Shown piece by piece: positions 7,033 through 14,441 of a stretch of DNA of 25,940 nucleotides. The position numbers were made by a program, and so were the translations under genes. The number at the start of each line of letters is the position of its first letter. Position 1 is the first letter of the stretch. The notes under the pieces are model-generated. The model was not told the DNA's origin and searched no databases. It was given only the letters and a program-made list of their open reading frames with translations. Origin of the DNA: Mycolicibacterium malmesburyense (GTDB taxonomy: Bacteria > Actinomycetota > Actinomycetes > Mycobacteriales > Mycobacteriaceae); NCBI RefSeq assembly GCF_001050015.1, contig NZ_CVTB01000287.1, positions 1-25,940 on the forward strand, written 5' to 3'.

Positions 7033-8088
7033 CTACCAGGTGCGGGTCGCTCCGGTCGTGAGTTGCGTGCCGGGATGGCGCCATTTCGGTTCTTTGTCGA
7101 CGGTGCGTCCGGTGATATGGCGCAGGCTGCGGATCACCGATCCGTACAGGCCTGACGCCGCGGTGGACACCTTGCCGCCGGGGGGTTCGTCCATGAACGG
7201 CATGAACTTGTCGGGGAATCCGGGCATGGTGCAGCCGATGCAGATCCCGCCCACATTGGGACAGCCGCCGATGCCGTTGATCCAGCCGCGCTTGGGCACG
7301 TTGCACTTCACGACCGGGCCCCAACAACCCAGTTTGACAATGCATTTCGGCGATCCGTACTCGGTCGCGAAATCACCCTGCTCGTAGTAGCCGGCCCGGT
7401 CGCAGCCCTCGTGCACGGACGCGCCGAACAGCCACTGCGGCCGTAACGCGTCGTCGAGGGGGATCATCGGGGCCTGATCCGTGGCCATGTACAGCAGGTA
7501 GGTCAGCGTCTCGGCGAGGTTGTCCGGATGGATGGGGCAGCCCGGTACGCAGACGATCGGGATGCCGGCCTTGCTCTTCCATTCCCAGCCGAGGTAGTCG
7601 GGCACGCCCATGGCGCCGGTCGGATTTCCCGCCATCGCGTGGATCCCGCCGTAGGTGGCGCAGGTTCCGACCGCGACGATCGCGGTGGCCTTGGGTGCCA
7701 GCCGATCCAGCCACTCGCTGGTCGTCATCGGTTGCCCGGTGGCCGGATCGTTGCCGAATCCGCACCAGTAACCCTCGGCCTTGATCTTCTCGTTCGGGAT
7801 CGAGCCCTCGACAACGAGGACGAACGGCTCCAATTCGCCTCTGTCGGCCTTGAAGAACCACTCGAGAAAATCGTCGGCGCCCCCGTTCGGTCCGCACTCG
7901 AAATCGATCAGGGGCCAGTGGACGGCGATTTTCGGCAGCCCGGGAAGCGCGCCGAGGGCGATCTCCTCGATGCTGGGCTGGGTGGCGGCAGTCAACGCCA
8001 CAGAATCACCGTCACAACTCAATCCGGCGTTGATCCACAGCACGTGGATCAAGGCCTCTTCCGCTTTGACTGCTGCCTCCGTTGGCAT
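7033..8088 (-). CDS. hhyS: [NiFe]-hydrogenase small subunit, group 1h, with Asp in the proximal cluster motif
   Basis: This electron-transfer subunit of 351 residues carries three iron-sulfur clusters. The proximal motif reads SCDGDS (Cys25, Asp28) instead of the usual CxxC, the hallmark of oxygen-insensitive former group 5 enzymes, where the proximal [4Fe-4S] has three Cys and one Asp ligand. Further ligand stretches are GTCATYGG, VPGCPIHP, the HEGCDRAGYYEQGDF region, LGCWGP and GICIGCTMPGFPDKF. No twin-arginine signal peptide precedes the domain, so the enzyme is probably cytoplasmic or attached to the inner face of the membrane by partners. It starts 122 bp after hypB, a gap that holds a pair of small repeats. 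The next gene is hhyL. Confidence 0.97.
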   Translation of the reverse strand: MPTEAAVKAEEALIHVLWINAGLSCDGDSVALTAATQPSIEEIALGALPGLPKIAVHWPLIDFECGPNGGADDFLEWFFKADRGELEPFVLVVEGSIPNEKIKAEGYWCGFGNDPATGQPMTTSEWLDRLAPKATAIVAVGTCATYGGIHAMAGNPTGAMGVPDYLGWEWKSKAGIPIVCVPGCPIHPDNLAETLTYLLYMATDQAPMIPLDDALRPQWLFGASVHEGCDRAGYYEQGDFATEYGSPKCIVKLGCWGPVVKCNVPKRGWINGIGGCPNVGGICIGCTMPGFPDKFMPFMDEPPGGKVSTAASGLYGSVIRSLRHITGRTVDKEPKWRHPGTQLTTGATRTW

Positions 8089-8104
8089 AGGTCACAGCTT
8101 TCTG

Positions 8105-8150
8105 GGGGCCGGGCTGGGGCCCTCACGACCGGGAGCCGGGCTGGGGCTCC
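8105..8150 (-). repeat. Twin short hairpins from a 13-bp direct repeat in the hypB–hhyS gap
   Basis: The 13-mer GCCGGGCTGGGGC occurs perfectly at 8108–8120 and 8135–8147, 27 bp apart. Each copy sits in a small inverted repeat with the same 7-base loop. The copy at 8132–8150 has a 6-bp stem (GGAGCC/GGCTCC), and the copy at 8105–8123 has a 5-bp stem (GGGCC/GGCCC). One stem position differs between copies with both partners changed, which keeps pairing. In the minus-strand mRNA these hairpins lie just 5' of hhyS and could affect processing, stability or relative expression of hhySL. Confidence 0.5.
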
Positions 8151-8210
8151 CCACCTCACGTTGTGTCGTGGCGCCGAGTTCGGGCGCTGAATCTGGGTTT
8201 ACTCCCGGGG

Positions 8211-8996
8211 CTATGTCTTGTCAACGGGTGGAACGGAAGTACCGGAGTTTGCGCAATCCTCGATCCACGCGTACCACTGCGCGGTACCATCTCCGGTGGC
8301 TGCCGACATCGGCAGTATCTGCGCGTCGCGATTCAGAGATCGCACGTAACCGCAACACTTCTCAAGATCGAATGCCACGTAGGGCAGCAAGTCGATCTTG
8401 TTCACGATCACCAGTCGCGCCGCGGCGAACATGTGCGGGTACTTCAACGGCTTGTCGTCGCCCTCCGTCACCGAGATGACGACGACTTTGCTGTGCTCGC
8501 CCAGATCGAACAGCGCGGGGCAGACGAGGTTTCCGACGTTCTCGATGAACAGCACCGAGCCTGCCTCCGGGGCGAGTTCGTGTAACGCGCGGTGCACCAT
8601 GTCGGCGTCGAGGTGGCAGCCGGCGCCGGTGTTGATCTGTACCGCGCGTGCGCCGGCGGCCTCGATGCGGTGGGCGTCGAGCAGCGTCTCCTGATCGCCC
8701 TCGATGACCGCCACCGGCCGATCCGGCCTGAGCTCGCGGATCGTCCGCTCGAGCAGCGTGGTCTTGCCCGCGCCCGGGGAGCTGGTGAGGTTGAGCGCGA
8801 GGATGTCGCGCGCGGCCAGCCATGCGCGGTTGTGTCCGGCGAGCTCGTCGTTCTTGGCGAGCACCTTCTGCTCGAGGGTGATGGTCTCGGTGGGGCGGTC
8901 GTGCTCGTGGTGGTGATGGCCGTTGTCGTGGGAATGGGTGTGTCCCGGGACGGTGATGGTCGCCCCGTCGTCGCCGCAGCCGCACGTTGCGCACAT
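8211..8996 (-). CDS. hypB: HypB, nickel-inserting GTPase of hydrogenase maturation
   Basis: HypB is a GTPase that, with HypA, delivers nickel to the large-subunit precursor. The 261-residue protein begins MCATCGCG, which carries the CxxCGC high-affinity nickel motif. A histidine-rich stretch follows (about residues 19–32, HTHSHDNGHHHHEHD), typical of nickel-storing HypB. The G-domain shows the P-loop SSPGAGKTTLLE, the VIEGDQET segment, the conserved metal-site region NTGAGCHLD, and IVNKIDLL for guanine recognition. The frame is open further upstream, but the ATG at 8996, 2 bp after the hypA stop, restores the family N-terminus. The downstream gene is hhyS. Confidence 0.97.
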   Translation of the reverse strand: MCATCGCGDDGATITVPGHTHSHDNGHHHHEHDRPTETITLEQKVLAKNDELAGHNRAWLAARDILALNLTSSPGAGKTTLLERTIRELRPDRPVAVIEGDQETLLDAHRIEAAGARAVQINTGAGCHLDADMVHRALHELAPEAGSVLFIENVGNLVCPALFDLGEHSKVVVISVTEGDDKPLKYPHMFAAARLVIVNKIDLLPYVAFDLEKCCGYVRSLNRDAQILPMSAATGDGTAQWYAWIEDCANSGTSVPPVDKT

Positions 8997-8998
8997 GC

Positions 8999-9328
8999 TC
9001 AACTCACCTCCATCGACAGAATCTTCAGGTCCCGTCCGGCGATCACCTCGACGTCCGCACTGCCGCAGGGGCACAACAGAATCAGGTCGGGCAGTTCGAA
9101 GCTGCGGTCGCAGGTGCGGCAGCGCGCTGCGCCGGGTTGCACGTCGAGGTCCAGCCGCGCGCCGTCGGCGACCGTGCCCGCGGTGGCGAGCTCGAAGCAG
9201 AACCGCATCGAGTCGGGTACGACGGCGCACAGCGCACCTACCTCGAGCCTGACGCAGTGCACCCGGCGTCCCGCGGCGTGCTCGCACACCGCATCGACCA
9301 CACTCTGCGTTATCGCCATCTCGTGCAC
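8999..9328 (-). CDS. hypA: HypA, nickel metallochaperone for hydrogenase maturation
   Basis: HypA (109 residues, normal length) binds nickel through its N-terminal Met-His-Glu and hands it over together with HypB. The start is a GTG giving MHEMAITQSVV; the next ATG at 9319 would remove the essential His2. The zinc domain shows CRTC at about residues 70–73 and CPCGS at about 87–91. In the sequence the second pair is CxC rather than the classical CxxC. It is the first gene of the hydrogenase operon, diverging from recA across 262 bp, so the operon promoter should lie just upstream. Confidence 0.94.
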   Translation of the reverse strand: MHEMAITQSVVDAVCEHAAGRRVHCVRLEVGALCAVVPDSMRFCFELATAGTVADGARLDLDVQPGAARCRTCDRSFELPDLILLCPCGSADVEVIAGRDLKILSMEVS

Positions 9329-9357
9329 GCGGACCCCGCTTCGGCCGGGATGACTTC

Positions 9358-9381
9358 ACCATAGGCCGCGCGGCGCGCGGC
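9358..9381 (-). promoter_or_regulatory. Candidate hydrogenase-operon promoter with overlapping perfect palindrome
   Basis: On the minus strand a TATGGT hexamer (9358–9363) fits the mycobacterial -10 pattern TANNNT and lies 29 bp upstream of the hypA GTG. One base further upstream is a perfect interrupted palindrome, GCCGCGCG-G-CGCGCGGC on the plus strand (9365–9381), occupying the -35/-10 spacer. No good -35 hexamer is seen. This arrangement would suit a repressor or activator site, but a palindrome made only of G and C in such DNA may be chance. Confidence 0.35.
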
Positions 9382-9433
9382 GGGAGTGGACTTTCGGCAC
9401 GCCTGGCCCGCCGCCCGGCGTGTCTGACTTGAG

Positions 9434-9449
9434 TCGAACAGGTGTTCGT
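9434..9449. promoter_or_regulatory. LexA-binding SOS box upstream of recA
   Basis: The sequence TCGAACAGGTGTTCGT matches the mycobacterial/Gram-positive SOS box (TCGAAC-N4-GTTCGA) with one end mismatch and is almost the box known at the M. tuberculosis recA gene. It lies about 140 bp upstream of the recA ATG. A candidate -10, TACTGT, at 9451–9456 follows on the plus strand, so LexA binding would block the distal, damage-inducible recA promoter. It is 106 bp from the hypA start on the other side. Confidence 0.92.
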
Positions 9450-9506
9450 CTACTGTGGGCAGTGTTCGACGGCTAGATGCTGCTGGTCAGGCCGACTTGT
9501 CCCGAC

Positions 9507-9529
9507 TTGTCGGTGGCTGCCTCTAGCGT
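9507..9529 (+). promoter_or_regulatory. RecA-NDp-type promoter (PafBC-dependent, LexA-independent DNA-damage promoter)
   Basis: TTGTCGGTG at 9507–9515, eight bases, then TAGCGT at 9524–9529 matches the RecA-NDp consensus tTGTCRgtg-N8-TAnnnT described for mycobacterial DNA-damage genes controlled by PafBC. It lies between the SOS box and the recA start, as the proximal recA promoter does in M. tuberculosis. Together with the SOS box it gives recA two damage-responsive promoters. Confidence 0.85.
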
Positions 9530-9590
9530 CACGGCCAACTGATCGAAACCGATCACCGAACAGCGAGACATCCGAAGGACGGAGACCACC

Positions 9591-10631
9591 ATGGCGCAGG
9601 CACCCGACCGCGAGAAGGCCCTCGAGCTGGCACTCGCACAGATCGACAAGAGCTTCGGCAAGGGGTCGGTGATGCGGCTCGGCGAAGAGGTCCGTCAGCC
9701 CATCTCGGTCATTCCGACCGGGTCGATCGCCCTGGACGTGGCGCTCGGCATCGGCGGTCTGCCGCGGGGCAGGGTCATCGAGATCTACGGCCCGGAGTCG
9801 TCGGGTAAGACCACCGTGGCGCTGCATGCGGTCGCCAACGCCCAGGCCGCCGGCGGCATCGCCGCGTTCATCGACGCCGAGCACGCGCTGGACCCCGAGT
9901 ACGCCAAGAAGCTCGGGGTGGACACCGACGCGTTGCTGGTCAGCCAGCCCGACACCGGTGAGCAGGCGCTGGAGATCGCCGACATGCTGATCCGCTCCGG
10001 TGCGCTGGACATCCTGGTCATCGACTCGGTGGCGGCACTGGTGCCGCGCGCGGAGATCGAGGGCGAGATGGGCGACAGCCACGTCGGCCTTCAGGCCCGG
10101 CTGATGAGCCAGGCGCTGCGGAAGATGACCGGCGCACTGAGCAACTCGGGCACCACCGCGATCTTCATCAACCAGCTCCGCGAAAAGATCGGGGTGATGT
10201 TCGGAAGCCCCGAAACCACCACGGGCGGAAAGGCTTTGAAGTTCTACGCCTCGGTTCGGATGGACGTCAGGCGGATCGAGACCCTCAAGGACGGCACCGA
10301 CGCGGTTGGTAACCGCACCCGGGTCAAGGTCGTCAAGAACAAGGTTTCGCCGCCGTTCAAGCAGGCCGAGTTCGACATCCTCTACGGCAAGGGCATCAGC
10401 AAGGAAGGCTCGCTCATCGACATGGGTGTCGAGCAGGGCTTCATCCGCAAGTCCGGCTCGTGGTTCACCTACGAAGGTGAGCAGTTGGGGCAGGGCAAGG
10501 AAAACGCCCGCAACTTCCTGCTCGAAAACGTCGAGGTGGCCAACGAGATCGAGAAGAAGATCAAAGAGAAGCTCGGCATTGGCGCCGTGGTGACAGATGA
10601 CGAAGTCCTGCCCGCCCCCGTCGACTTCTGA
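9591..10631 (+). CDS. recA: RecA recombinase, without intein
   Basis: RecA forms filaments on single-stranded DNA, drives strand exchange and triggers LexA self-cleavage. The 346-residue protein shows the Walker A motif GPESSGKT (67–74), the Walker B-like [17 protein letters not shown], loop regions and the [20 protein letters not shown] signature. The acidic C-terminus is usual. The reading frame is continuous, so the intein found in M. tuberculosis and M. leprae RecA is absent, as in M. smegmatis. The ATG follows GGACGGAG at good spacing. The last 35 bp overlap recX. Control is by the LexA box and the RecA-NDp promoter upstream. Confidence 0.99.
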   Translation: MAQAPDREKALELALAQIDKSFGKGSVMRLGEEVRQPISVIPTGSIALDVALGIGGLPRGRVIEIYGPESSGKTTVALHAVANAQAAGGIAAFIDAEHALDPEYAKKLGVDTDALLVSQPDTGEQALEIADMLIRSGALDILVIDSVAALVPRAEIEGEMGDSHVGLQARLMSQALRKMTGALSNSGTTAIFINQLREKIGVMFGSPETTTGGKALKFYASVRMDVRRIETLKDGTDAVGNRTRVKVVKNKVSPPFKQAEFDILYGKGISKEGSLIDMGVEQGFIRKSGSWFTYEGEQLGQGKENARNFLLENVEVANEIEKKIKEKLGIGAVVTDDEVLPAPVDF

Positions 10632-11121
10632 GTCCTCGCGCGAGGAGCAGGCGCGGAACGTGTGTCTGCGTCTGCTCACCGCGCGGGCGCGCACCCGCGC
10701 CGAACTGGCCGGCCAGCTGGCCAAGCGCGGCTACCCCGATGACGTCAGCGACCAGGTGCTCGATCGGCTCGAACAGGTCGGTCTGATCGACGATGCCGGC
10801 TTCGCCGAACAATGGGTCCGGTCCCGTCGCGCGAATGCCGGCAAGGGGCGACGGGCGTTGATCGCGGAGTTGCGCACCAAGGGCGTCGACAGCGAGGTCA
10901 TCGAGGCGGCGCTGGCCGACGACGAGCCCGGGGCCGAACGCGCCCGCGCCGAGCGGTTGGTCGCCGACAAGCTGCGCCGCGAAAAGCTCGTCGAGGGCGA
11001 GGAGGCCAAGCTGGCGCGTCGGCTGGTCGGAATGCTGGCCCGGCGCGGCTACGGCCAGACGATGGCGTTCGATGTCGTCAAGGTCGCGTTGGCCAACGAA
11101 CGCGAGCGTCGCCAGGTCTAG
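10597..11121 (+). CDS. recX: RecX, regulator of RecA
   Basis: RecX (174 residues) binds RecA filaments and inhibits strand exchange and ATP hydrolysis, limiting excess RecA activity. The start ATG is 35 bp inside recA, the arrangement reported for mycobacteria, which points to translational coupling. The three-helix repeats are visible: [23 protein letters not shown], then [36 protein letters not shown], and a third repeat [26 protein letters not shown] short polar N-terminal extension ([17 protein letters not shown]) precedes the domain. Confidence 0.97.
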   Translation: MTKSCPPPSTSESSREEQARNVCLRLLTARARTRAELAGQLAKRGYPDDVSDQVLDRLEQVGLIDDAGFAEQWVRSRRANAGKGRRALIAELRTKGVDSEVIEAALADDEPGAERARAERLVADKLRREKLVEGEEAKLARRLVGMLARRGYGQTMAFDVVKVALANERERRQV

Positions 11122-11156
11122 GACGCGCTCGCCGCGCACCCGGGTCGGCGGTGCAC

Positions 11157-11171
11157 ACCGCGTGGCGCGGT
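11157..11171 (+). terminator. Weak hairpin between recX and the LLM oxidoreductase
   Basis: ACCGCG-TGG-CGCGGT forms a 6-bp stem with a 3-base loop about 35 bp after the recX stop. There is no T-run, so it is at most a weak or Rho-assisted terminator or a stability element. The remainder of the 84-bp gap shows nothing clear. Confidence 0.25.
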
Positions 11172-11205
11172 TGCAATGAAATCACCGACCGCGTAGGCAG
11201 ATCGG

Positions 11206-12027
11206 ATGCAGTTATCCGTCAAGTTGGCACCCACCTTCGACTATCCGGTCCTCGAGCGGTTCTGGCGGACGGCCGACGATCTCGGCTTCCCGGCGGTGTG
11301 GAACTACGACCACTTCTACGGTCTGGTCGATCCCACGACTCCGACCCACGAGGGATGGACCAGTCTCGCCGCGATGGCCGTGGTGGTGCGGCGCGCGCGG
11401 GTGGGCTGCCTGGTCACCGGTGTCACATATCGCAACCCCGCGGTGCTGGCGAAGATGGCCGTCACCGTCGACCACATCTCGGGTGGACGACTGGACTTCG
11501 GCATCGGCGCCGGTTGGCACGAGGACGAACACCGCGGGTACGGGATCGACTTCCCATCGCCGGGTCGGCGGGTCGCGATGGTGGACGAGGCGCTCACGGT
11601 CATCCGCCGGCTCTGGACGGAGGAGGCCGTCAACTACAGCGGCCGCTTCTTCACGCTGCGGCAGGCGCGTTGCGATCCCAAACCGCTGCAGCGTCCGCAT
11701 CCGCCGATCGTGGTCGGCGCGTCACAGCCGAAGATGCTGCGGGTCGCCGCGCGGCACGCCGACGAATGGAACATGCCGAGCACCGCGCCGCAGGAGTGGG
11801 CGGCGGCCAACAGCGGTCTGGACCACGCGTGCGAAGCGGAAAACCGTGACCCGTCGTCGATCCGGCGGGGCGTGCAGTTGTTCCTGCACCCCGAACAACC
11901 GGATCAGGTCGACGCTCAACTCGACTCCGTCGCCGAATACTCCCGCCTCGGTTGCCAGCACGTCGTGCTGTCCTTCTATCAGCCGCCCGACGACGCGCTG
12001 CTGGCCCGCTGCGCGGAACTGGTCTGA
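11206..12027 (+). CDS. LLM-class (luciferase-like) oxidoreductase, probably F420-dependent
   Basis: A 273-residue TIM-barrel protein of the luciferase-like monooxygenase superfamily, in the mycobacterial branch that commonly uses coenzyme F420. Visible signatures are the N-terminal ADDLGFPAVWNYDHFYG, VTYRNPAVLAKMAVTVDHISGGRLDFGIGAGWHEDEH (the barrel segment common to LLM enzymes) and HPPIVVGASQPKMLRVAARHADEWN near the C-terminus. The substrate cannot be told. The gene follows recX by 84 bp on the same strand. Its TGA directly abuts the stop of the convergent gluD gene with no base between. FMN use cannot be excluded. Confidence 0.9.
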   Translation: MQLSVKLAPTFDYPVLERFWRTADDLGFPAVWNYDHFYGLVDPTTPTHEGWTSLAAMAVVVRRARVGCLVTGVTYRNPAVLAKMAVTVDHISGGRLDFGIGAGWHEDEHRGYGIDFPSPGRRVAMVDEALTVIRRLWTEEAVNYSGRFFTLRQARCDPKPLQRPHPPIVVGASQPKMLRVAARHADEWNMPSTAPQEWAAANSGLDHACEAENRDPSSIRRGVQLFLHPEQPDQVDAQLDSVAEYSRLGCQHVVLSFYQPPDDALLARCAELV

Positions 12028-12909
12028 TCACACGGCTTTCGCGCCCGGCACGCCTTCCTGTTCGAGGGCCTCGGCCTCCAGCGGCGACGCCCCGCGACGC
12101 GAACGGCGCATCCGCGCTTCCACCCGGGTCGCCACCCAGGACAGCGTGAAGTTGACCGCGATGATCAACAACGCGACCACGATCAGCGCGGGCAGCAGGT
12201 TGCCGTACGCGGTGCCCATCTGCACGCCCTGGCGCACCAGTTCGAGGAACGTGATCACGTAACCGATCGCGGTGTCCTTGAGCACCACGACGAGCTGGGA
12301 GATCAACACCGGCAGCATCGATGTGATCGCCTGCGGCAGAAGGATCGAACGCATCGTCTGCCCCCACGTCAGGCCGAGGGCGAACGCCGCTTCGGACTGC
12401 CCGCGGGGGAGCGCATGCACACCGGCCCGCACGATCTCGGCGATGACCGCTCCGTTGTACAGCGTCAGCCCCGTGATGACCGCGGCCAGCGCCAGATACT
12501 TCGACGGAAACATGTCGTAGGCCGCGTACAGCGCGAACGCGAACAACATCATGATCAGCACCGGGACGGCACGGAAGAACTCGACGATCACCGCGCAGGG
12601 CCAGCGGAGCAAGCCGTGCGTCGATAGTCGGCCCACGCCGAGCAGCAGACCGAGGATCAGCGCCAACGCGATCGACACCGCGGCCGCCGTCAACGTGCCC
12701 TGCACGCCGGGCAGAACGTACGTCCGCCACAGATCGGCGGTCAGGAACGGTTTCCACTTGGCCGCCGCCAGTTGGTCCTTGGCCGCCATCTGGGCCAGCA
12801 CCCCCAGCAGCACCAGCGCGGTGACGGCGATGACGATCGCCGAGATCACCCAGTTGCGGATCCGCGCCCGCGGCCCCGGCGCGTCGAACAGAACCGAGGC
12901 CGAGCTCAT
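12028..12909 (-). CDS. gluD: Glutamate-type amino acid ABC transporter permease (GluD-like)
   Basis: The second membrane subunit of a polar amino acid importer (293 residues). A first membrane helix lies at about residues 18–42, then a core of about five helices. The EAA-type loop reads RGQSEAAFALGLTWGQTMRSILLPQA, which contacts the ATPase. The polar C-terminal extension (MRRSRRGASPLEAEALEQE) is cytoplasmic. The ATG overlaps the gluC stop (ATGA). Together with gluA, gluB and gluC it matches the gluABCD glutamate uptake system of Corynebacterium; substrate specificity is inferred from that similarity. The gene ends flush against the convergent LLM oxidoreductase. Confidence 0.92.
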   Translation of the reverse strand: MSSASVLFDAPGPRARIRNWVISAIVIAVTALVLLGVLAQMAAKDQLAAAKWKPFLTADLWRTYVLPGVQGTLTAAAVSIALALILGLLLGVGRLSTHGLLRWPCAVIVEFFRAVPVLIMMLFAFALYAAYDMFPSKYLALAAVITGLTLYNGAVIAEIVRAGVHALPRGQSEAAFALGLTWGQTMRSILLPQAITSMLPVLISQLVVVLKDTAIGYVITFLELVRQGVQMGTAYGNLLPALIVVALLIIAVNFTLSWVATRVEARMRRSRRGASPLEAEALEQEGVPGAKAV

Positions 12910-13589
12910 CTGTTGACCGCCAACCGCTTACCCAACCACCCGAAGAACAGTCCCGTCGGCAATGTGAGGACGACGAAGCCGGCCGCGAAGATCGAGCCGA
13001 CGGCCAGGATCGCGGCGGTGTTCTCGATCATCTCCTTCATCAACAGCGCGGCCTCGGCCACGCCGATCGCCGAGGCGATCGTGGTGTTCTTGGTCAACGC
13101 GATCAACACCGACCCCAACGGAATGATCACGGCGCGAAATGCCTGCGGCAGCAGGATGAGTCGCAGATTCTGACCGAACGTCAATCCCAGCGACCGGGCC
13201 GCTTCGGCCTGCCCCAGCGGCACCGTGTTCACCCCGGAACGCACCGTCTCACACACGAACGCCGCGGTGTACAGCGCCAAACCGAGCACCGCCAGCCGAA
13301 AGTTGCTGTCCTCTATCGAGGTTCGCGAGTTCGGATCGACCAGGGTGATCCCCATGGTGCCGGCCAGCCCGAACGAGCAGAACAGGATGATCAGTGTCAG
13401 CGGCGTGTTACGCACCACGTTGACGTAACTCGTTCCGAGCCAGCGGAGTACGGGCACCGGCGCCAGGCGCATCGCGGCCAGGATCGTGCCCAGCACCAGT
13501 GCCCCGATTCCGGCGTAGACCGTCAGCTGGATCGTCGTCCAGAACGCCTCGGCGATCTGGGCGACGGTGTAACCCGGGAGAACCTCCAC
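12906..13589 (-). CDS. gluC: Glutamate-type amino acid ABC transporter permease (GluC-like)
   Basis: The first membrane subunit of the importer (227 residues, normal for the HisM/GlnP family). It has about five membrane helices and the coupling loop PLGQAEAARSLGLTFGQNLRLILLPQAFR. The start is GTG (VEVLPGYT), because the overlapping ATG at 13591 is out of frame. The upstream sequence is an unusually complete Shine-Dalgarno. It pairs with gluD, which it overlaps by 4 bp, and follows the gluB binding-protein gene by 27 bp. The assembled complex would sit in the cytoplasmic membrane. Confidence 0.93.
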   Translation of the reverse strand: MEVLPGYTVAQIAEAFWTTIQLTVYAGIGALVLGTILAAMRLAPVPVLRWLGTSYVNVVRNTPLTLIILFCSFGLAGTMGITLVDPNSRTSIEDSNFRLAVLGLALYTAAFVCETVRSGVNTVPLGQAEAARSLGLTFGQNLRLILLPQAFRAVIIPLGSVLIALTKNTTIASAIGVAEAALLMKEMIENTAAILAVGSIFAAGFVVLTLPTGLFFGWLGKRLAVNR

Positions 13590-13599
13590 ATCACCTCCT
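13590..13599 (-). promoter_or_regulatory. Full-length Shine-Dalgarno of gluC
   Basis: The mRNA reads AGGAGGTGAT directly before the GTG start. All ten bases are complementary to the 3' end of bacterial 16S rRNA (ATCACCTCCT). AGGAGG lies only 4 bases from the GTG. It decides the GTG start at 13589 and suggests strong independent initiation for this gene within the operon. Confidence 0.7.
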
Positions 13600-13616
13600 A
13601 GCGCGGTGGAGGCTCG

Positions 13617-14426
13617 TCAGCCCTGGTTGATCTGCGGCGGTTGCGGCGCGGGAATGCCCGCACCCCCGAGGTTGTCGTCCCACGCCTTCTTCCAGGCGCC
13701 CTCCTGCTCCATCTTGGCGAGAGCGTCGTTGATCTGCGTCATCAGCTCGGAATCGCCCTTCTTCAAACCGATTCCGTAACGCTCCTCGGAGAAGGTGCCG
13801 CCGACGACCTTGAACGCACCAGGGCTCTGCGCCGCGTAACCGGCGAGGATCACCTCGTCCGTGGTCACCGCGTCGATCGCGCCGTTCTTCAACGCCTCGA
13901 TGCACGCCGAGTACGTGTCGTACTGCTGCAACTGGACGCCGGGGTACTTGTCCTTGATCCGCTGGGCCGGCGTCGATCCCGAAACCGAGCACAGCTTCTT
14001 GTTGTTCTCCAGCGACGCCTCACCGGTGATGTCGGTGTTGTCCGCGCGCACCAGCAGGCTCTGCCCGGTAATGAGGTAGGGGCCCGCGAAGTCGACCTTC
14101 TTCTGGCGCGCGTCGGTGATCGAGTACGTCGCGACGATGTACTTGACCTGACCGTTCTGAATCAGCGTCTCGCGCTGTCCGGAAGGCGCTTCCTTCCACT
14201 CGATCTTGTCCTCGGGATAGCCGAGTTGTTCTGCGACGTACTTCGCGACGTCGACGTCGAACCCGCTCAACGTGCCGTCGGGATTTCTCAGCCCCAGCCC
14301 GGGCTGGTCGAACTTGGTGCCGATGACGATCTTGTCGCTGTCGTCACCGCCACAGGCCGTGGCCGCCAGTGGCAGCGCGATGGTGAGCGCGAGCGCCCCC
14401 AGGACGCGCTTGGAAAACGATGGCAT
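13617..14426 (-). CDS. gluB: Glutamate-type ABC transporter substrate-binding lipoprotein (GluB-like)
   Basis: The extracytoplasmic receptor of the importer (269 residues). The N-terminus is a lipoprotein signal peptide: basic MPSFSKR, a hydrophobic core, then ATAC with Cys25 as the lipidation site and a GGDDSD spacer. The type-II periplasmic binding fold follows (NPDGTLSGFDVDVAKYVAEQLGY, YSITDARQKKVDFAGPYLITGQSLLV, YDTYSACIEALKNGAIDAVTTDEVILAGY). AAAGGAA sits six bases before the ATG. It lies between gluA and gluC, and glutamate as ligand is inferred from the operon type. Confidence 0.93.
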   Translation of the reverse strand: MPSFSKRVLGALALTIALPLAATACGGDDSDKIVIGTKFDQPGLGLRNPDGTLSGFDVDVAKYVAEQLGYPEDKIEWKEAPSGQRETLIQNGQVKYIVATYSITDARQKKVDFAGPYLITGQSLLVRADNTDITGEASLENNKKLCSVSGSTPAQRIKDKYPGVQLQQYDTYSACIEALKNGAIDAVTTDEVILAGYAAQSPGAFKVVGGTFSEERYGIGLKKGDSELMTQINDALAKMEQEGAWKKAWDDNLGGAGIPAPQPPQINQG

Positions 14427-14441
14427 TCGGGTTCCTTTCGA

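Noticed and set aside
8997..9362. Extension of HypB upstream to 9362
   Set aside because: That part is hypA read in another frame. HypB proper begins with the MCATCGCG nickel motif at 8996.
9591..10631. Possible RecA intein
   Set aside because: The recA frame is continuous at 346 residues with all RecA motifs in order and no splicing motifs.
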